From a virus: a DNA stretch of 64,000 bases. Of the stretch, positions 17,806-26,544 are shown piece by piece. The notes under the pieces were generated by a model. That model saw only the letters and a program-made list of their open reading frames with translations, searched no databases and had not been told where the DNA came from. The stretch covers positions 30,120-94,119 of IMG/VR virus record IMGVR_UViG_3300017960_000001; one strand, written 5' to 3'. Position 1 is the first letter of the stretch. Each line of letters starts with the position of its first letter. Position numbers and translations under genes: made by a program.

Positions 17806-18183
17806 ATGTCAAGTGACCGACACGGATTCGGGATCGCGGTTCCGCTGACCGTCGGGTCGACCGACCTGATCCTCGTCCGCGGCAACGACCTGCTCGCGTC
17901 GGCGGTGCTCATGTCGCTGTCGATCCACCGGGGCGAGCTACGCTACGACACCACAAAGGGATCGCGGCTCCGCGAGTTGAAGCACAGGCACTTCCCGGGG
18001 ACCACCGGCGACGCCGTGGCGACCTCGCTTGTGTCCGAGGTGCTGACCCGCGAGGAACCGGCGATCCAAGTGTCGCCGGCCGAGGTCGACCGGGACAAGG
18101 ACGAGTTCAAGGTCTTGGTGTCCTACACCGAAAAAAGCTATGATGGGGCAGACTCGCGTCGCACCGTAACCTTGGAGGTTTAG
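17806..18183 (+). CDS. Baseplate wedge protein (gp25/gpW-like)
   Basis: The 125-residue protein has the size and motifs of gp25-like wedge proteins: VLMSLSIHRGELRYDTTKGS (the short-wedge signature region) and a strand-rich C-terminus with DKDEFKVLVSYTE. It is followed by baseplate J, the conserved order in contractile systems. Gp25 initiates sheath polymerisation. Confidence 0.8.
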   Translation: MSSDRHGFGIAVPLTVGSTDLILVRGNDLLASAVLMSLSIHRGELRYDTTKGSRLRELKHRHFPGTTGDAVATSLVSEVLTREEPAIQVSPAEVDRDKDEFKVLVSYTEKSYDGADSRRTVTLEV

Positions 18184-18184
18184 C

Positions 18185-19696
18185 ATGGCCGCACCCGCGA
18201 TCGACTACGACCGCACCGCCCGGGACTTCGACAGTCTCGACGATCGGCTGTGGGATCTCATGTTGTCGGTGTTTCCCAACCTGACCGACCGCGACCGCAA
18301 CAACACTCTCAACCTGCTACGGTGGGCCTTCTCGGACGCCGGCAACAACAACGACTATTACATGAGCAGGTTGTTCCGTCAGGCATTCGTGCCGACCTGC
18401 ACCGAGCGAAAATGGATGCAGATCCTGGGTCGCCGGACCGGGTACGAGTTGGGCGGCGTCGGGGCGGCGTCGGTGGACCTCACCATAACGCTTCAGAATG
18501 GCCCCCTCGCCGGCGATGTGACGATCCCGGCCGGTACATTGATCCGAACGAAGGACGCGACTGCGCCGGTGATAGGAGAGCTTCAGGCGGACGTGGTGAT
18601 CACCGCGGGCTCGACCTCGGCGACCGGCAGCTGGCGCCACGCGCAGAGCCGAACGTACACCGCGACGTCGAACGGGCTCGCCGATCAGGAGTTCTACCTG
18701 CCGGAGGGATCCTACATCGACGGGTCGGCCGCTTTCTCGACGGTGCTCGGCGCATGGGAGGAGCAGGACACGCTGGCCTTCTCGTCCGGCATCGATCGGG
18801 ACTTCACGATCCGGGTCGACCAGAACGATCGCGCCACCGTCCGCACCGGCGACGGGGTTAACGGGGCGATCCCTCAGGCTGGCAGCTTCACCATCTCCTA
18901 CGAGATTGGAGGGGGCGAGGCCGGCAACGTCGACCCGGGCTCGCTCGAGCGCATGCCGTCCGGGTTCACCGATTCCTTCGGGACGACCGCGGTGCTGACC
19001 GTCACCAACGCCGAGGCGGCCGACGGCGGGACGGCGCGCGAGACTGTGAACGCGGCGCGGATCCAGATTCCGCTGACCAACACGGCGGCGAGAACGTCGA
19101 CCACCCGCGAGGACTTCGAGGTTCACGCGCTGGAAATCGTCGGGGTCGCCCGGGCGCTCATGTTGACCGCCGACGAGGCGAGCTTCGTCCCCGAAAACGA
19201 GGGCCGGCTGTACGTCGTCCCGACCGGCGGCGGCACCCCGTCCTCTGACCTACTCGCTCTGGTCGAAACGGCGGTGACGGAAACCTACCCACCGCCCCCG
19301 ACGTTCGAGACTCTCGTCGTCGCTCCGACCTACCTCGACATCGACGTGGTCGCGTGGATCTGGCTGGCCGAGGGCTACTCCGCGGCGGCGGTCAAGGCAT
19401 CGATCGAGGCGAACCTCGAGGCGTGGTTCTCTCCGCTCGACACCGACGGATCGCCAAACGCCAACGTCGACTTCGGCTACAACTTCAAGGACGCCGACGG
19501 GGCGCCCTCCGGCGAGGTTCCGTGGTCGGACATCTTCAACGAGGTGCGCGATACGACCGGGGTGAGGAAGGTGGGCGCCGGCGCCGACGACTTCACCCTC
19601 AACGGCGCGCGAGCGGACGTGTCGATCGCAAACCATGAGTTCCCGCGGCTCGGCACGGTGACGATCTACAACGGGGAAACCGGGACGGTGATCTAA
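18185..19696 (+). CDS. Baseplate wedge protein J (gp47-like)
   Basis: The 503-residue protein matches baseplate J: a helical start (MLSVFPNLTDRDRNNTLNLL), a central region with AGDVTIPAGTLIRTKDA and SFTISYEIGGGEAGNVDPGS, then TTREDFEVHALEIVGVARAL and the C-terminal VVAPTYLDIDVVAWIWLAEG. Together with gp25- and I-like proteins it builds the wedges around the hub. Its last base is the A of the next ATG. Confidence 0.85.
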   Translation: MAAPAIDYDRTARDFDSLDDRLWDLMLSVFPNLTDRDRNNTLNLLRWAFSDAGNNNDYYMSRLFRQAFVPTCTERKWMQILGRRTGYELGGVGAASVDLTITLQNGPLAGDVTIPAGTLIRTKDATAPVIGELQADVVITAGSTSATGSWRHAQSRTYTATSNGLADQEFYLPEGSYIDGSAAFSTVLGAWEEQDTLAFSSGIDRDFTIRVDQNDRATVRTGDGVNGAIPQAGSFTISYEIGGGEAGNVDPGSLERMPSGFTDSFGTTAVLTVTNAEAADGGTARETVNAARIQIPLTNTAARTSTTREDFEVHALEIVGVARALMLTADEASFVPENEGRLYVVPTGGGTPSSDLLALVETAVTETYPPPPTFETLVVAPTYLDIDVVAWIWLAEGYSAAAVKASIEANLEAWFSPLDTDGSPNANVDFGYNFKDADGAPSGEVPWSDIFNEVRDTTGVRKVGAGADDFTLNGARADVSIANHEFPRLGTVTIYNGETGTVI

Positions 19697-22600
19697 TGAG
19701 GCGACCGTATATCGACTGGGACCCCGCCGAGAACCGCGAGCTTGTGCTGGCGCGGGACGGCGGGCCCTACGTGTTCACGGCCGACGACCACCAAACTCTG
19801 AGGAAGCTCGTCACGTTCAACGGCGGGCCCCGATCGATCAACTACGACTCGCCTGTCCACGCGATCCAGAGGTTGCGGTTCGCCGCCGGTTCGCCCGGCG
19901 GGGTGATCGTTGATCAGTGGCCGGTGATGCCGAACAAGTGGGGCTACGCCGGGCACCCGTCCGGCGAGCCTGAGCCTCAGTTCCTCTGCAACAACTACGG
20001 CTCTCCCTACACCCGATCTGGGGCGCGACTTCCCCTGCGTGGCTACCTCGCCACGGGGCTCGGCGGGATCGAAACATCGATCGCGGCGAAGTGGACCGAC
20101 GCGCTCCTGCGCGACGCACCCGAGACTCCGGTCCGCGGGGCGTGGACCGGGGTGGTGCTGTCCGCGCTGAACCTGACCTCGATTTTCCCGGGGTCGCACG
20201 TCGACTTCTATTCGGTCCACGGCAAGCGCGCCGGCGACACCGGATGGAAGCACAGGGGCGGCGACACGTTCACCACCGCGGAGTCGATCGCGGTGGCGAA
20301 CGACATCTTTTCGAGCGGCAACAAGGTGGTGGTCGACCCCGGTCCTCTGGACGACATCACAGTCCGCGCCCTGTACGAGTCCGGGGGATGGCAACCCCTC
20401 CACACCACCGCCAACGGGGACGCGACTCAGGGGGGCGCTCACGCGGCCGAGGACATCGCCGCGGTGGCGGCGTTGGTGCAAGGTGGAGCGGCGGTTTACG
20501 GGGGCTATCCTCCCGCGGATCCGCAGACCCGCTATTACTTCACCGAGCTTGAGCTGGCGCAGTTCGAGCCGTTCGTGATGAACAAGGCGGTGTGGGAATA
20601 TCGAGACTTCCTCGACGCATTCAATCACCTCTACTTGTTCCCGTTTCCTCCTCCGTATGCGGCATTTGGGAGCACGGTCTACTCGTACCCGGACCTGATC
20701 CACCCGCCGCTCGGATCGACGCACGCCCCGCTGAACCTGCGGGTCAACGACCCCGACCTCGGGTGGTGCGTCGAGATGGGGCAGGACTCCTACTTGTTGG
20801 GCTACGGTGCCGACGAATTCTGGCCGGTGGACACGCAGTCTCCGACCGAGCTTTGCACGTCTGACCCGTGGACGTTTACCGACGATGCACCGTTCGCTTT
20901 CGCTATCAGGCTGAAGCTCGAAGGGGCGTCGTTCGAGTACCCGGAAAAGAACATCTTCAGCTTCGGCGACGTGTACCAACGGGGCAGCAATTTCAGCAAC
21001 GGGATCGGCATTGCGATCCAAGTCGGTTTTATCAACGTCCGCTATTGGGACAACGGTTTCTGGAATCTGCTACAGGCGCAGGTCTCTCCCGAGGTGCTCT
21101 CGTCGGCGCCGCTCGACCTCGCGGTGGCGTGGACCGGGGCCGATGGTGATCGGTCCGGCTACGGTCCGAGGATCCTGCGGTTGCTGGTGAACGGGCGCAC
21201 GGTCGCCGCCGTCGAGACGTCCGGTGTAAATCAATACTTCGCCGGGACGGCTCGCGCCTTCATCGGGCACTCGCCTGAGTCTGGACCGTACCCGGGTTTC
21301 GAGGGCAAGTTCCGCCGGGCCCGGGTGTGGTGCTACGACCTGTCCGACGACGAGCTTCGCCGGGCGTTCGACGACGCTGAGTCTCCGGTGGTGACGTCGG
21401 GGAACTTCGACGAGCCGGCGGCCGACGGCGCACCGGGAGAGGCCGAGGGGTGGACGTGGTCCGAGCACGGATCGGAGAACCCGCTCGCCGCGTTCCGTAG
21501 CAGCCCGTGGGCGACGCCGGAGGAGGAGTTCGGGTGGGGAGACGAGGCTCCGTCGGTCACGTTCGAGGGGCCGACATGGGATCTGAGGATCGCGGTTCAG
21601 CATTCGGTGGGGGCGGTGACCCCGGCGCCCTCGAATCGGATCATCCTCTACAACAACGACTATCGACAATACCTCAGGACCGGGTGCGGGATCAGGATCC
21701 AAGGGTCGACCGGGCTCGACGGATACTGGACCGTTTCGTCTTTCTGGTATGCCGGTTCGCACACCTACATCGAGACGGTCGAGGACATCCTGACCACGAC
21801 GGCCGACGGGCTCTGTGAGATCCCGCGGGTGGCCGATTTCTCGTCGCACGTGTTCACCGGGCAGTGGGCTCAGTTCTGGGATATTTGGTTCGACGACCCG
21901 GCCGCGGTCACCGCCGACGAGCTTGCCCTCGTCCTGAACTCCTACTTGCAGCACACCACCGCCCGGGCGCGTGGCGACAACGTGACCCTGCGATCGAACT
22001 ACGCCGGGTCGACGGTCCTACTGCAATGGGATTTCGAGGGGAACACTGGCTCGGATTGGGGGGTGGACGACGTCGGGATCGCCGACACCTGGGACGACGT
22101 GTCCGCGATCGCAGCTGTGTTCGCCGAGGGGTCGGACATCGCCGGCACCGCCGAGACGTTTTTCTGGTTCGAGCAATACGACGATTTCGAGAGCGCGGGC
22201 CCCGTCGAGGCCGAGTTCCTCTCCTACTACGAGGTGCTCAACGGTGTCGGTGTGCCGCGGGTCCTGCCCCGCGACGCGGACACGTTCGGCGAGGGGTGGA
22301 ACGACGACCCGCTCTCGCTACCGGTGGGGGACTGGTACTCGCCGCAGCAACGCAACGGCAGGATCTACGGGGACCCGGTCAGCTTCCCGTTGCAGATCAA
22401 GGCGAACCGCGATCAACTCTGGGCCTGGGACTACTCCGATCCGACCAACCTGTACGAGGTGGCGGTGACGTCGGGGATCTACGACACACCGGCCGCGCTG
22501 CTCACCGACCTGCAAACTCTGTGGGCGGCGCAATTCCCTCTGTCGCCGAACACCTTCGGCGCCGAGGAGCAGCCCGACGGGACCTACCGGATCTGGCTCG

Positions 22601-23058
22601 GGTGGGACGGGGTGACCGCGGTTCCGACGGTCGCCGCGGCGCAGCTTTACGCGGGGCCGAATCTGTCCTACGAGGAGGGAGCCCGCGAAGCTCTCGGGTT
22701 CAACGGCACCGGACCGAACGACACCACCGGAGAGATCCGGGCACCAGAGGAGGCGATCGAGGGGACGTCGCCGCCGTGGGACGAGAGCGAGCTATACGGA
22801 TCGGACAAGTGGACCCTCGCCTCGTACTCGCTATATGCGATCGGAGGCGGACATCAGGACGACCCGATCTGGCCGGGGCTACAACCGGCGATCTTCGACG
22901 TGTCGATCGGTTCACCTCAGGGCGTCGAGCTGATCGACCCGGCGGGGTGGGGCGGCGCGTTGATCGATCCGCTGACCTACGTGTGGACAGATGACTGCTT
23001 GTTCGATACCGACGTCGGGCCGGGCGAGTTGTTCGAGGACTTCGAGGAAGGATGGTAA
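19696..23058 (+). CDS. Large adhesin-like tail protein with LamG-type domain
   Basis: The 1120-residue protein follows baseplate J. Residues about 390-560 look like a concanavalin/laminin-G sandwich: FAFAIRLKLEGASF, SAPLDLAVAWTG, ILRLLVNGRTVAAVETS and FRRARVWCYDLSDDELRRAF, the last being the typical LamG ending. Further on are strand-rich stretches with TADELALVLNSYLQ (about 745) and AREALGFNGTGP (about 995), which recall the recurrent module of the neck and sheath proteins. No hydrolase motif is visible. A sugar-binding baseplate or fibre role is inferred. The gene ends 3 bases before the next. Confidence 0.65.
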   Translation: MRRPYIDWDPAENRELVLARDGGPYVFTADDHQTLRKLVTFNGGPRSINYDSPVHAIQRLRFAAGSPGGVIVDQWPVMPNKWGYAGHPSGEPEPQFLCNNYGSPYTRSGARLPLRGYLATGLGGIETSIAAKWTDALLRDAPETPVRGAWTGVVLSALNLTSIFPGSHVDFYSVHGKRAGDTGWKHRGGDTFTTAESIAVANDIFSSGNKVVVDPGPLDDITVRALYESGGWQPLHTTANGDATQGGAHAAEDIAAVAALVQGGAAVYGGYPPADPQTRYYFTELELAQFEPFVMNKAVWEYRDFLDAFNHLYLFPFPPPYAAFGSTVYSYPDLIHPPLGSTHAPLNLRVNDPDLGWCVEMGQDSYLLGYGADEFWPVDTQSPTELCTSDPWTFTDDAPFAFAIRLKLEGASFEYPEKNIFSFGDVYQRGSNFSNGIGIAIQVGFINVRYWDNGFWNLLQAQVSPEVLSSAPLDLAVAWTGADGDRSGYGPRILRLLVNGRTVAAVETSGVNQYFAGTARAFIGHSPESGPYPGFEGKFRRARVWCYDLSDDELRRAFDDAESPVVTSGNFDEPAADGAPGEAEGWTWSEHGSENPLAAFRSSPWATPEEEFGWGDEAPSVTFEGPTWDLRIAVQHSVGAVTPAPSNRIILYNNDYRQYLRTGCGIRIQGSTGLDGYWTVSSFWYAGSHTYIETVEDILTTTADGLCEIPRVADFSSHVFTGQWAQFWDIWFDDPAAVTADELALVLNSYLQHTTARARGDNVTLRSNYAGSTVLLQWDFEGNTGSDWGVDDVGIADTWDDVSAIAAVFAEGSDIAGTAETFFWFEQYDDFESAGPVEAEFLSYYEVLNGVGVPRVLPRDADTFGEGWNDDPLSLPVGDWYSPQQRNGRIYGDPVSFPLQIKANRDQLWAWDYSDPTNLYEVAVTSGIYDTPAALLTDLQTLWAAQFPLSPNTFGAEEQPDGTYRIWLGWDGVTAVPTVAAAQLYAGPNLSYEEGAREALGFNGTGPNDTTGEIRAPEEAIEGTSPPWDESELYGSDKWTLASYSLYAIGGGHQDDPIWPGLQPAIFDVSIGSPQGVELIDPAGWGGALIDPLTYVWTDDCLFDTDVGPGELFEDFEEGW

Positions 23059-23061
23059 CTC

Positions 23062-23766
23062 ATGAGCAGTGTTGATTGGACGGAGCAAGGAAACTCACTC
23101 TCGGCCGGCATCGTGGCCCGCGGGGCGACCGGCGGGATCACGCCGCCGAACGGTGGAGGCTCCGCGGTGTACGCGATGAACTGTCTGGACGGGACGGTGA
23201 TCGGCGGCGTCGCTCTCCGCGTCGCGCTGTCGGACTACAACCCGACCGCGAAAGGTGCGTCGGTCCGGGGCACGGTGAAGAAGCTTTCGAGCGCGTCCAA
23301 CACAGGCTTCACCCCGTTCCTATTCTGCATGTGCGGGGGCACGGACATCGACGACAACGCCTATATTCTCGGCCTCGAAAACCGGCACCCGTACCGGATC
23401 GTTTTGGTGAAGGGATCGCTGCTCGCCGGTGTTCCCGAGGCGGTCGACGGTGCCTACCTGCGACGGTCCTCCGACGAGTACCAGATCACCGAGGACAAGC
23501 ACCACCACCTCAGGCTCGACGCGATCGCACAACCCTCCGGGGACGTGTACTTGCAGGTCTACGAAAACGACCTCGACGTCAACCCTGTCACCGCCCCGGT
23601 GTGGACGGCGATCCCGGGAATGGCTCAGTTCGTGGACGACGTCGCGGGGATCAACTCTGGCTCGGTACCGTACACCGCCGGTTACCTGGGGTTCGGGTCG
23701 ATCTTCCAAGAGGCGGTGTCAACCCGTGTAGCGTTCGACCACTTCCAAGCTCTGAGGCAGACCTAG
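23062..23766 (+). CDS. Putative tail appendage protein
   Basis: The 234-residue protein is beta-rich without membrane segments. Its order of strands (NCLDGTVIGGVALRVAL, GASVRGTVKKLSS, HHLRLDAIAQPSGDVYLQVY, then TAGYLGFGSIFQ) suggests a single concanavalin-like jelly roll, the fold of carbohydrate-binding phage proteins. This fold guess is weak. It sits between two other putative fibre or baseplate genes. Confidence 0.55.
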   Translation: MSSVDWTEQGNSLSAGIVARGATGGITPPNGGGSAVYAMNCLDGTVIGGVALRVALSDYNPTAKGASVRGTVKKLSSASNTGFTPFLFCMCGGTDIDDNAYILGLENRHPYRIVLVKGSLLAGVPEAVDGAYLRRSSDEYQITEDKHHHLRLDAIAQPSGDVYLQVYENDLDVNPVTAPVWTAIPGMAQFVDDVAGINSGSVPYTAGYLGFGSIFQEAVSTRVAFDHFQALRQT

Positions 23767-23768
23767 CG

Positions 23769-24239
23769 ATGGGGATCACTCCACCACTCCCGGGGACGCC
23801 GTCCGACGGGCAGCTGCCCCCGATGCCGGACCCGCCGAAGGGTGACCCGACGGTGTACCGCGGAGACGGTACCTTCTTCAAAGCGAGCCGGGCAATTCTG
23901 ACCGGTCGCCGCGAGGACGCGGATGGGGTTTATCGGTTCATCCTCGGCGCCGACGATCCGAACGAGGTTGTCGAGCTTTCCGAGGGCGGATCGGAGGTGT
24001 CGGCGGTGATCGACTTGACCGACGCCGACCTGATCAGCTTCAACGCCGAGGCGGTGGTGCCTGCGGTGCCGGCCGGGGCGAGTGAGGCGTGGGTTGTCAG
24101 CATCCTGATCGACGGGGTTCTGCTCGCCCGGCACGACCTCGCCGCCGAGCAAACCACCGATCTCTCTGACCTCGGCGCGCCGGTTCGTCGGTACACCGGC
24201 GAGCACGAAGTAACGCTCCGCTTTTGGTGGCAGGTGTAG
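23769..24239 (+). CDS. Putative fibre accessory protein
   Basis: I start at the ATG at 23769, just after the upstream stop, which gives 156 residues. The N-terminus is Pro-rich (PPLPGTPSDGQLPPMPDPPK) and includes VYRGDGTFFKA, a pattern found at the start of short fibre or collar proteins. The rest is a probable beta sandwich ending EVTLRFWWQV. The function is unknown. Confidence 0.55.
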   Translation: MGITPPLPGTPSDGQLPPMPDPPKGDPTVYRGDGTFFKASRAILTGRREDADGVYRFILGADDPNEVVELSEGGSEVSAVIDLTDADLISFNAEAVVPAVPAGASEAWVVSILIDGVLLARHDLAAEQTTDLSDLGAPVRRYTGEHEVTLRFWWQV

Positions 24240-24242
24240 ACC

Positions 24243-26531
24243 ATGGGAATCACGACCGGACAGCTGCTCGCAATGCTCTCCTCGGAGGAGGCGAGCGTCG
24301 CAACGATCGTCGGGGACTTCGCGCTCGTCATGCGGGCCCCGTTGCCCGACGAAGTGCAGGTCCCGCTCGGGTCGACGGTGGCGCTCAGGGTGGTCGCGCT
24401 CGAGGGGGATCCGGTCGTCGCCGGCGAGGGGGTTTCCGAACTGGAAATCCGGGTCGACGGGACTCTCGTTTTCGACCTCACCGGAGGGTTGTTCGTCGAC
24501 GTGGATTGGCAGGGGGCCGGGAACGCTCAGGCTCCGCACACCGCAACCGATCCGTACACCTTTCATGAGGTGACGCTGGACCCGACGTCGCCGCCTCAAT
24601 GGACCACCGAGCAGGTCGTGACCGTCGAGGTGTCCGGCGAGGATCACCTGTCGAACACGTTCTCGGAGAGCTACAGTTTCACCGCGCTGGACGTCACACC
24701 GCCGCAGGTTGTGTCGGCCGAGGCGATCGATCGACAGCAGGTCCGGGTCACGTTCTCGGAAGCAATGGCGACGACCCCGCAGAACGGCGCCGCGGAGGTG
24801 ACGTCGACGAACGCCGGCCCGTTCAACCTCTCTGGCGGTGAGACTCTCATCGTGGCGATCGGGGGCGAGCAGCAAACGCTAACCTTCGATGCGCCGATGT
24901 TCCTCGCTCCGGGGGCGGCGACCGACGCCGAGGTCGCGTTCGCTATCTCAGCCTTGCTGGACGGCGCCGCTGGCTCAGAGGCCGCGGGCGGGGGTGTCAC
25001 CATCGCCACCGACGACCGCGGCGACTCAGTCTCGCTTCAGGTCCTCGGAGGGACGGCGAATGCAGTGCTCGGGTTTCCGGTCGCGGCGGCCTACGGATCC
25101 TCGGCCTACGTGCTCGCGGCCGAGAACTTCACGTTCACCCGGCACAACGTCTTTCCAGAGGTGGCGGTCAGCCTGACGGCCGAATCGGTGCAGCTGGTCG
25201 ACGGGTCCGGCGATACTCAGGTGGACGTCTCGACGCAGTGGGCCATGACCCCGGGCGCACCCTACCGCGTGACGGTCGACGACGACGTCGAGGACGCGCA
25301 TTCTGTGCCGATCGACCCCGACTACCTATCGGCCGAGTTCGACGGTTGGAGCCCGCCGTGGCCGGCGAGGCGGGACGCGAGCCTCGAGGTCCCGGCTGAC
25401 CTGTACGAAAAGGACGCCACCGGGCACGCGACCGCGATCATCAATTGCTTCCAAGAGGTCGAGGACCTGATCCTCTACGACATCGACACGCTGATCGATC
25501 CGATCGACCCGGACCTTGCGTCGGACGCGGAGATCGACCTGCACCTGACCGAGTTGGGGAACCCGTTCGATTGGGCCGACCTCGACCTGACCGCGGCGCA
25601 ACGACGCAAGCTCGCCGAGTTGTTGCCGACCCTGTACCAGTACCGCGGGACGGCGCAGGGGATAGAGGCTGCGATCCGGTTGCTACTGGAAATCGAGGTC
25701 GAGGTGGTGCCGCATTGGGCCGAGGTCTGGGTGCTCGGCGAGGACCTCCTCGGAGATTACTACCCGGCGCAAGTATTGTCGGCCAACCCGCAGACCTACA
25801 ATCTTTCGGCGGCGTCGCTCGACCTTTGGATTGCGGTGGACGGGGGGCACACGATCCAGGGAGTCGACACCGGCGCGCCGAGCTTCACGGTCCCGGGGCC
25901 GGTGGCCTCCCTGTTCACCGCCGGCACGATCTTCCGGGTGGTCGACTCTACTGGCAACGACGCGACCTATGAGGTCGACGCGGCCGGCTCGACCGACACC
26001 GGCGACGAGACGATCATCCCGCTGACCACCACCCCGCCGAGCGCGCTGGCGGACGGGCGCATCGTCGACCGGATCGAGTTCTCGAACGTGGCGGGGATCG
26101 ACTTCGCCACCCCGACCGCGGCGACGGCCGACGAGGTCGCCACGGCGATCGCGGCCCGCACGGAAGCAGGCGCAGCTGCGCTCGATCCCGGGGGCGGTAC
26201 GGTGGTCGCTGTGATCTCGACCAACCCGACGGGAACGATCCAAGTAGTAGGGGGCACCGCCAACGCGGTGCTCGGTTTCGATACGAGTCTGCACAGTTCG
26301 ACGGGCGGTTGTGTCCTCGGTCCGACAGACTCTCGCGGGATTCGAACCTTTGACATCGTGACGAACGAAACGCTATCGTCTTTGGAGGAGTCGTTGATCG
26401 AACGGATCGCGGTTCGCTTCAAGATGGTCAACGAACACTTCGGCAGGATCCGCACCGGCTACGTGGTTTCCGACGACGGAATCTGGCGGCTCGGATCAAG
26501 CCGGCTAGGGGACGACACGGTCCTCGGCTGA
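24243..26531 (+). CDS. Tail protein I-like baseplate protein with nested Ig-like and repeat modules
   Basis: Residues about 395-510 match tail protein I (P2 gpI-like): CFQEVEDLILYDIDTLID, LPTLYQYRGTAQGIEAAIR and LLLEIEVEVVPHWAEVWVLG. Ahead of it lies an Ig-like SbsA/Big_5-type domain starting near residue 157 (DVTPPQVVSAEAIDRQQV, FSEAM), which appears split by the recurrent module at about 193-280 (PFNLSGGETLIVAIGGEQQ to GGTANAVLGFP). A second module copy, at about 600-690, ends GGTANAVLGFD. The 762-residue length is therefore several times that of ordinary tail-I proteins (about 180). Confidence 0.72.
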   Translation: MGITTGQLLAMLSSEEASVATIVGDFALVMRAPLPDEVQVPLGSTVALRVVALEGDPVVAGEGVSELEIRVDGTLVFDLTGGLFVDVDWQGAGNAQAPHTATDPYTFHEVTLDPTSPPQWTTEQVVTVEVSGEDHLSNTFSESYSFTALDVTPPQVVSAEAIDRQQVRVTFSEAMATTPQNGAAEVTSTNAGPFNLSGGETLIVAIGGEQQTLTFDAPMFLAPGAATDAEVAFAISALLDGAAGSEAAGGGVTIATDDRGDSVSLQVLGGTANAVLGFPVAAAYGSSAYVLAAENFTFTRHNVFPEVAVSLTAESVQLVDGSGDTQVDVSTQWAMTPGAPYRVTVDDDVEDAHSVPIDPDYLSAEFDGWSPPWPARRDASLEVPADLYEKDATGHATAIINCFQEVEDLILYDIDTLIDPIDPDLASDAEIDLHLTELGNPFDWADLDLTAAQRRKLAELLPTLYQYRGTAQGIEAAIRLLLEIEVEVVPHWAEVWVLGEDLLGDYYPAQVLSANPQTYNLSAASLDLWIAVDGGHTIQGVDTGAPSFTVPGPVASLFTAGTIFRVVDSTGNDATYEVDAAGSTDTGDETIIPLTTTPPSALADGRIVDRIEFSNVAGIDFATPTAATADEVATAIAARTEAGAAALDPGGGTVVAVISTNPTGTIQVVGGTANAVLGFDTSLHSSTGGCVLGPTDSRGIRTFDIVTNETLSSLEESLIERIAVRFKMVNEHFGRIRTGYVVSDDGIWRLGSSRLGDDTVLG

Positions 26532-26544
26532 GGGAGAGCACGGC

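Noticed and set aside
19693-21021. 442-codon minus-strand ORF
   Set aside because: It is antisense to the 1120-residue tail protein, which has a recognisable LamG region. The minus reading is Arg/Val/Asp/His-rich with no domain and no ribosome site. Long antisense ORFs are expected at this GC content.
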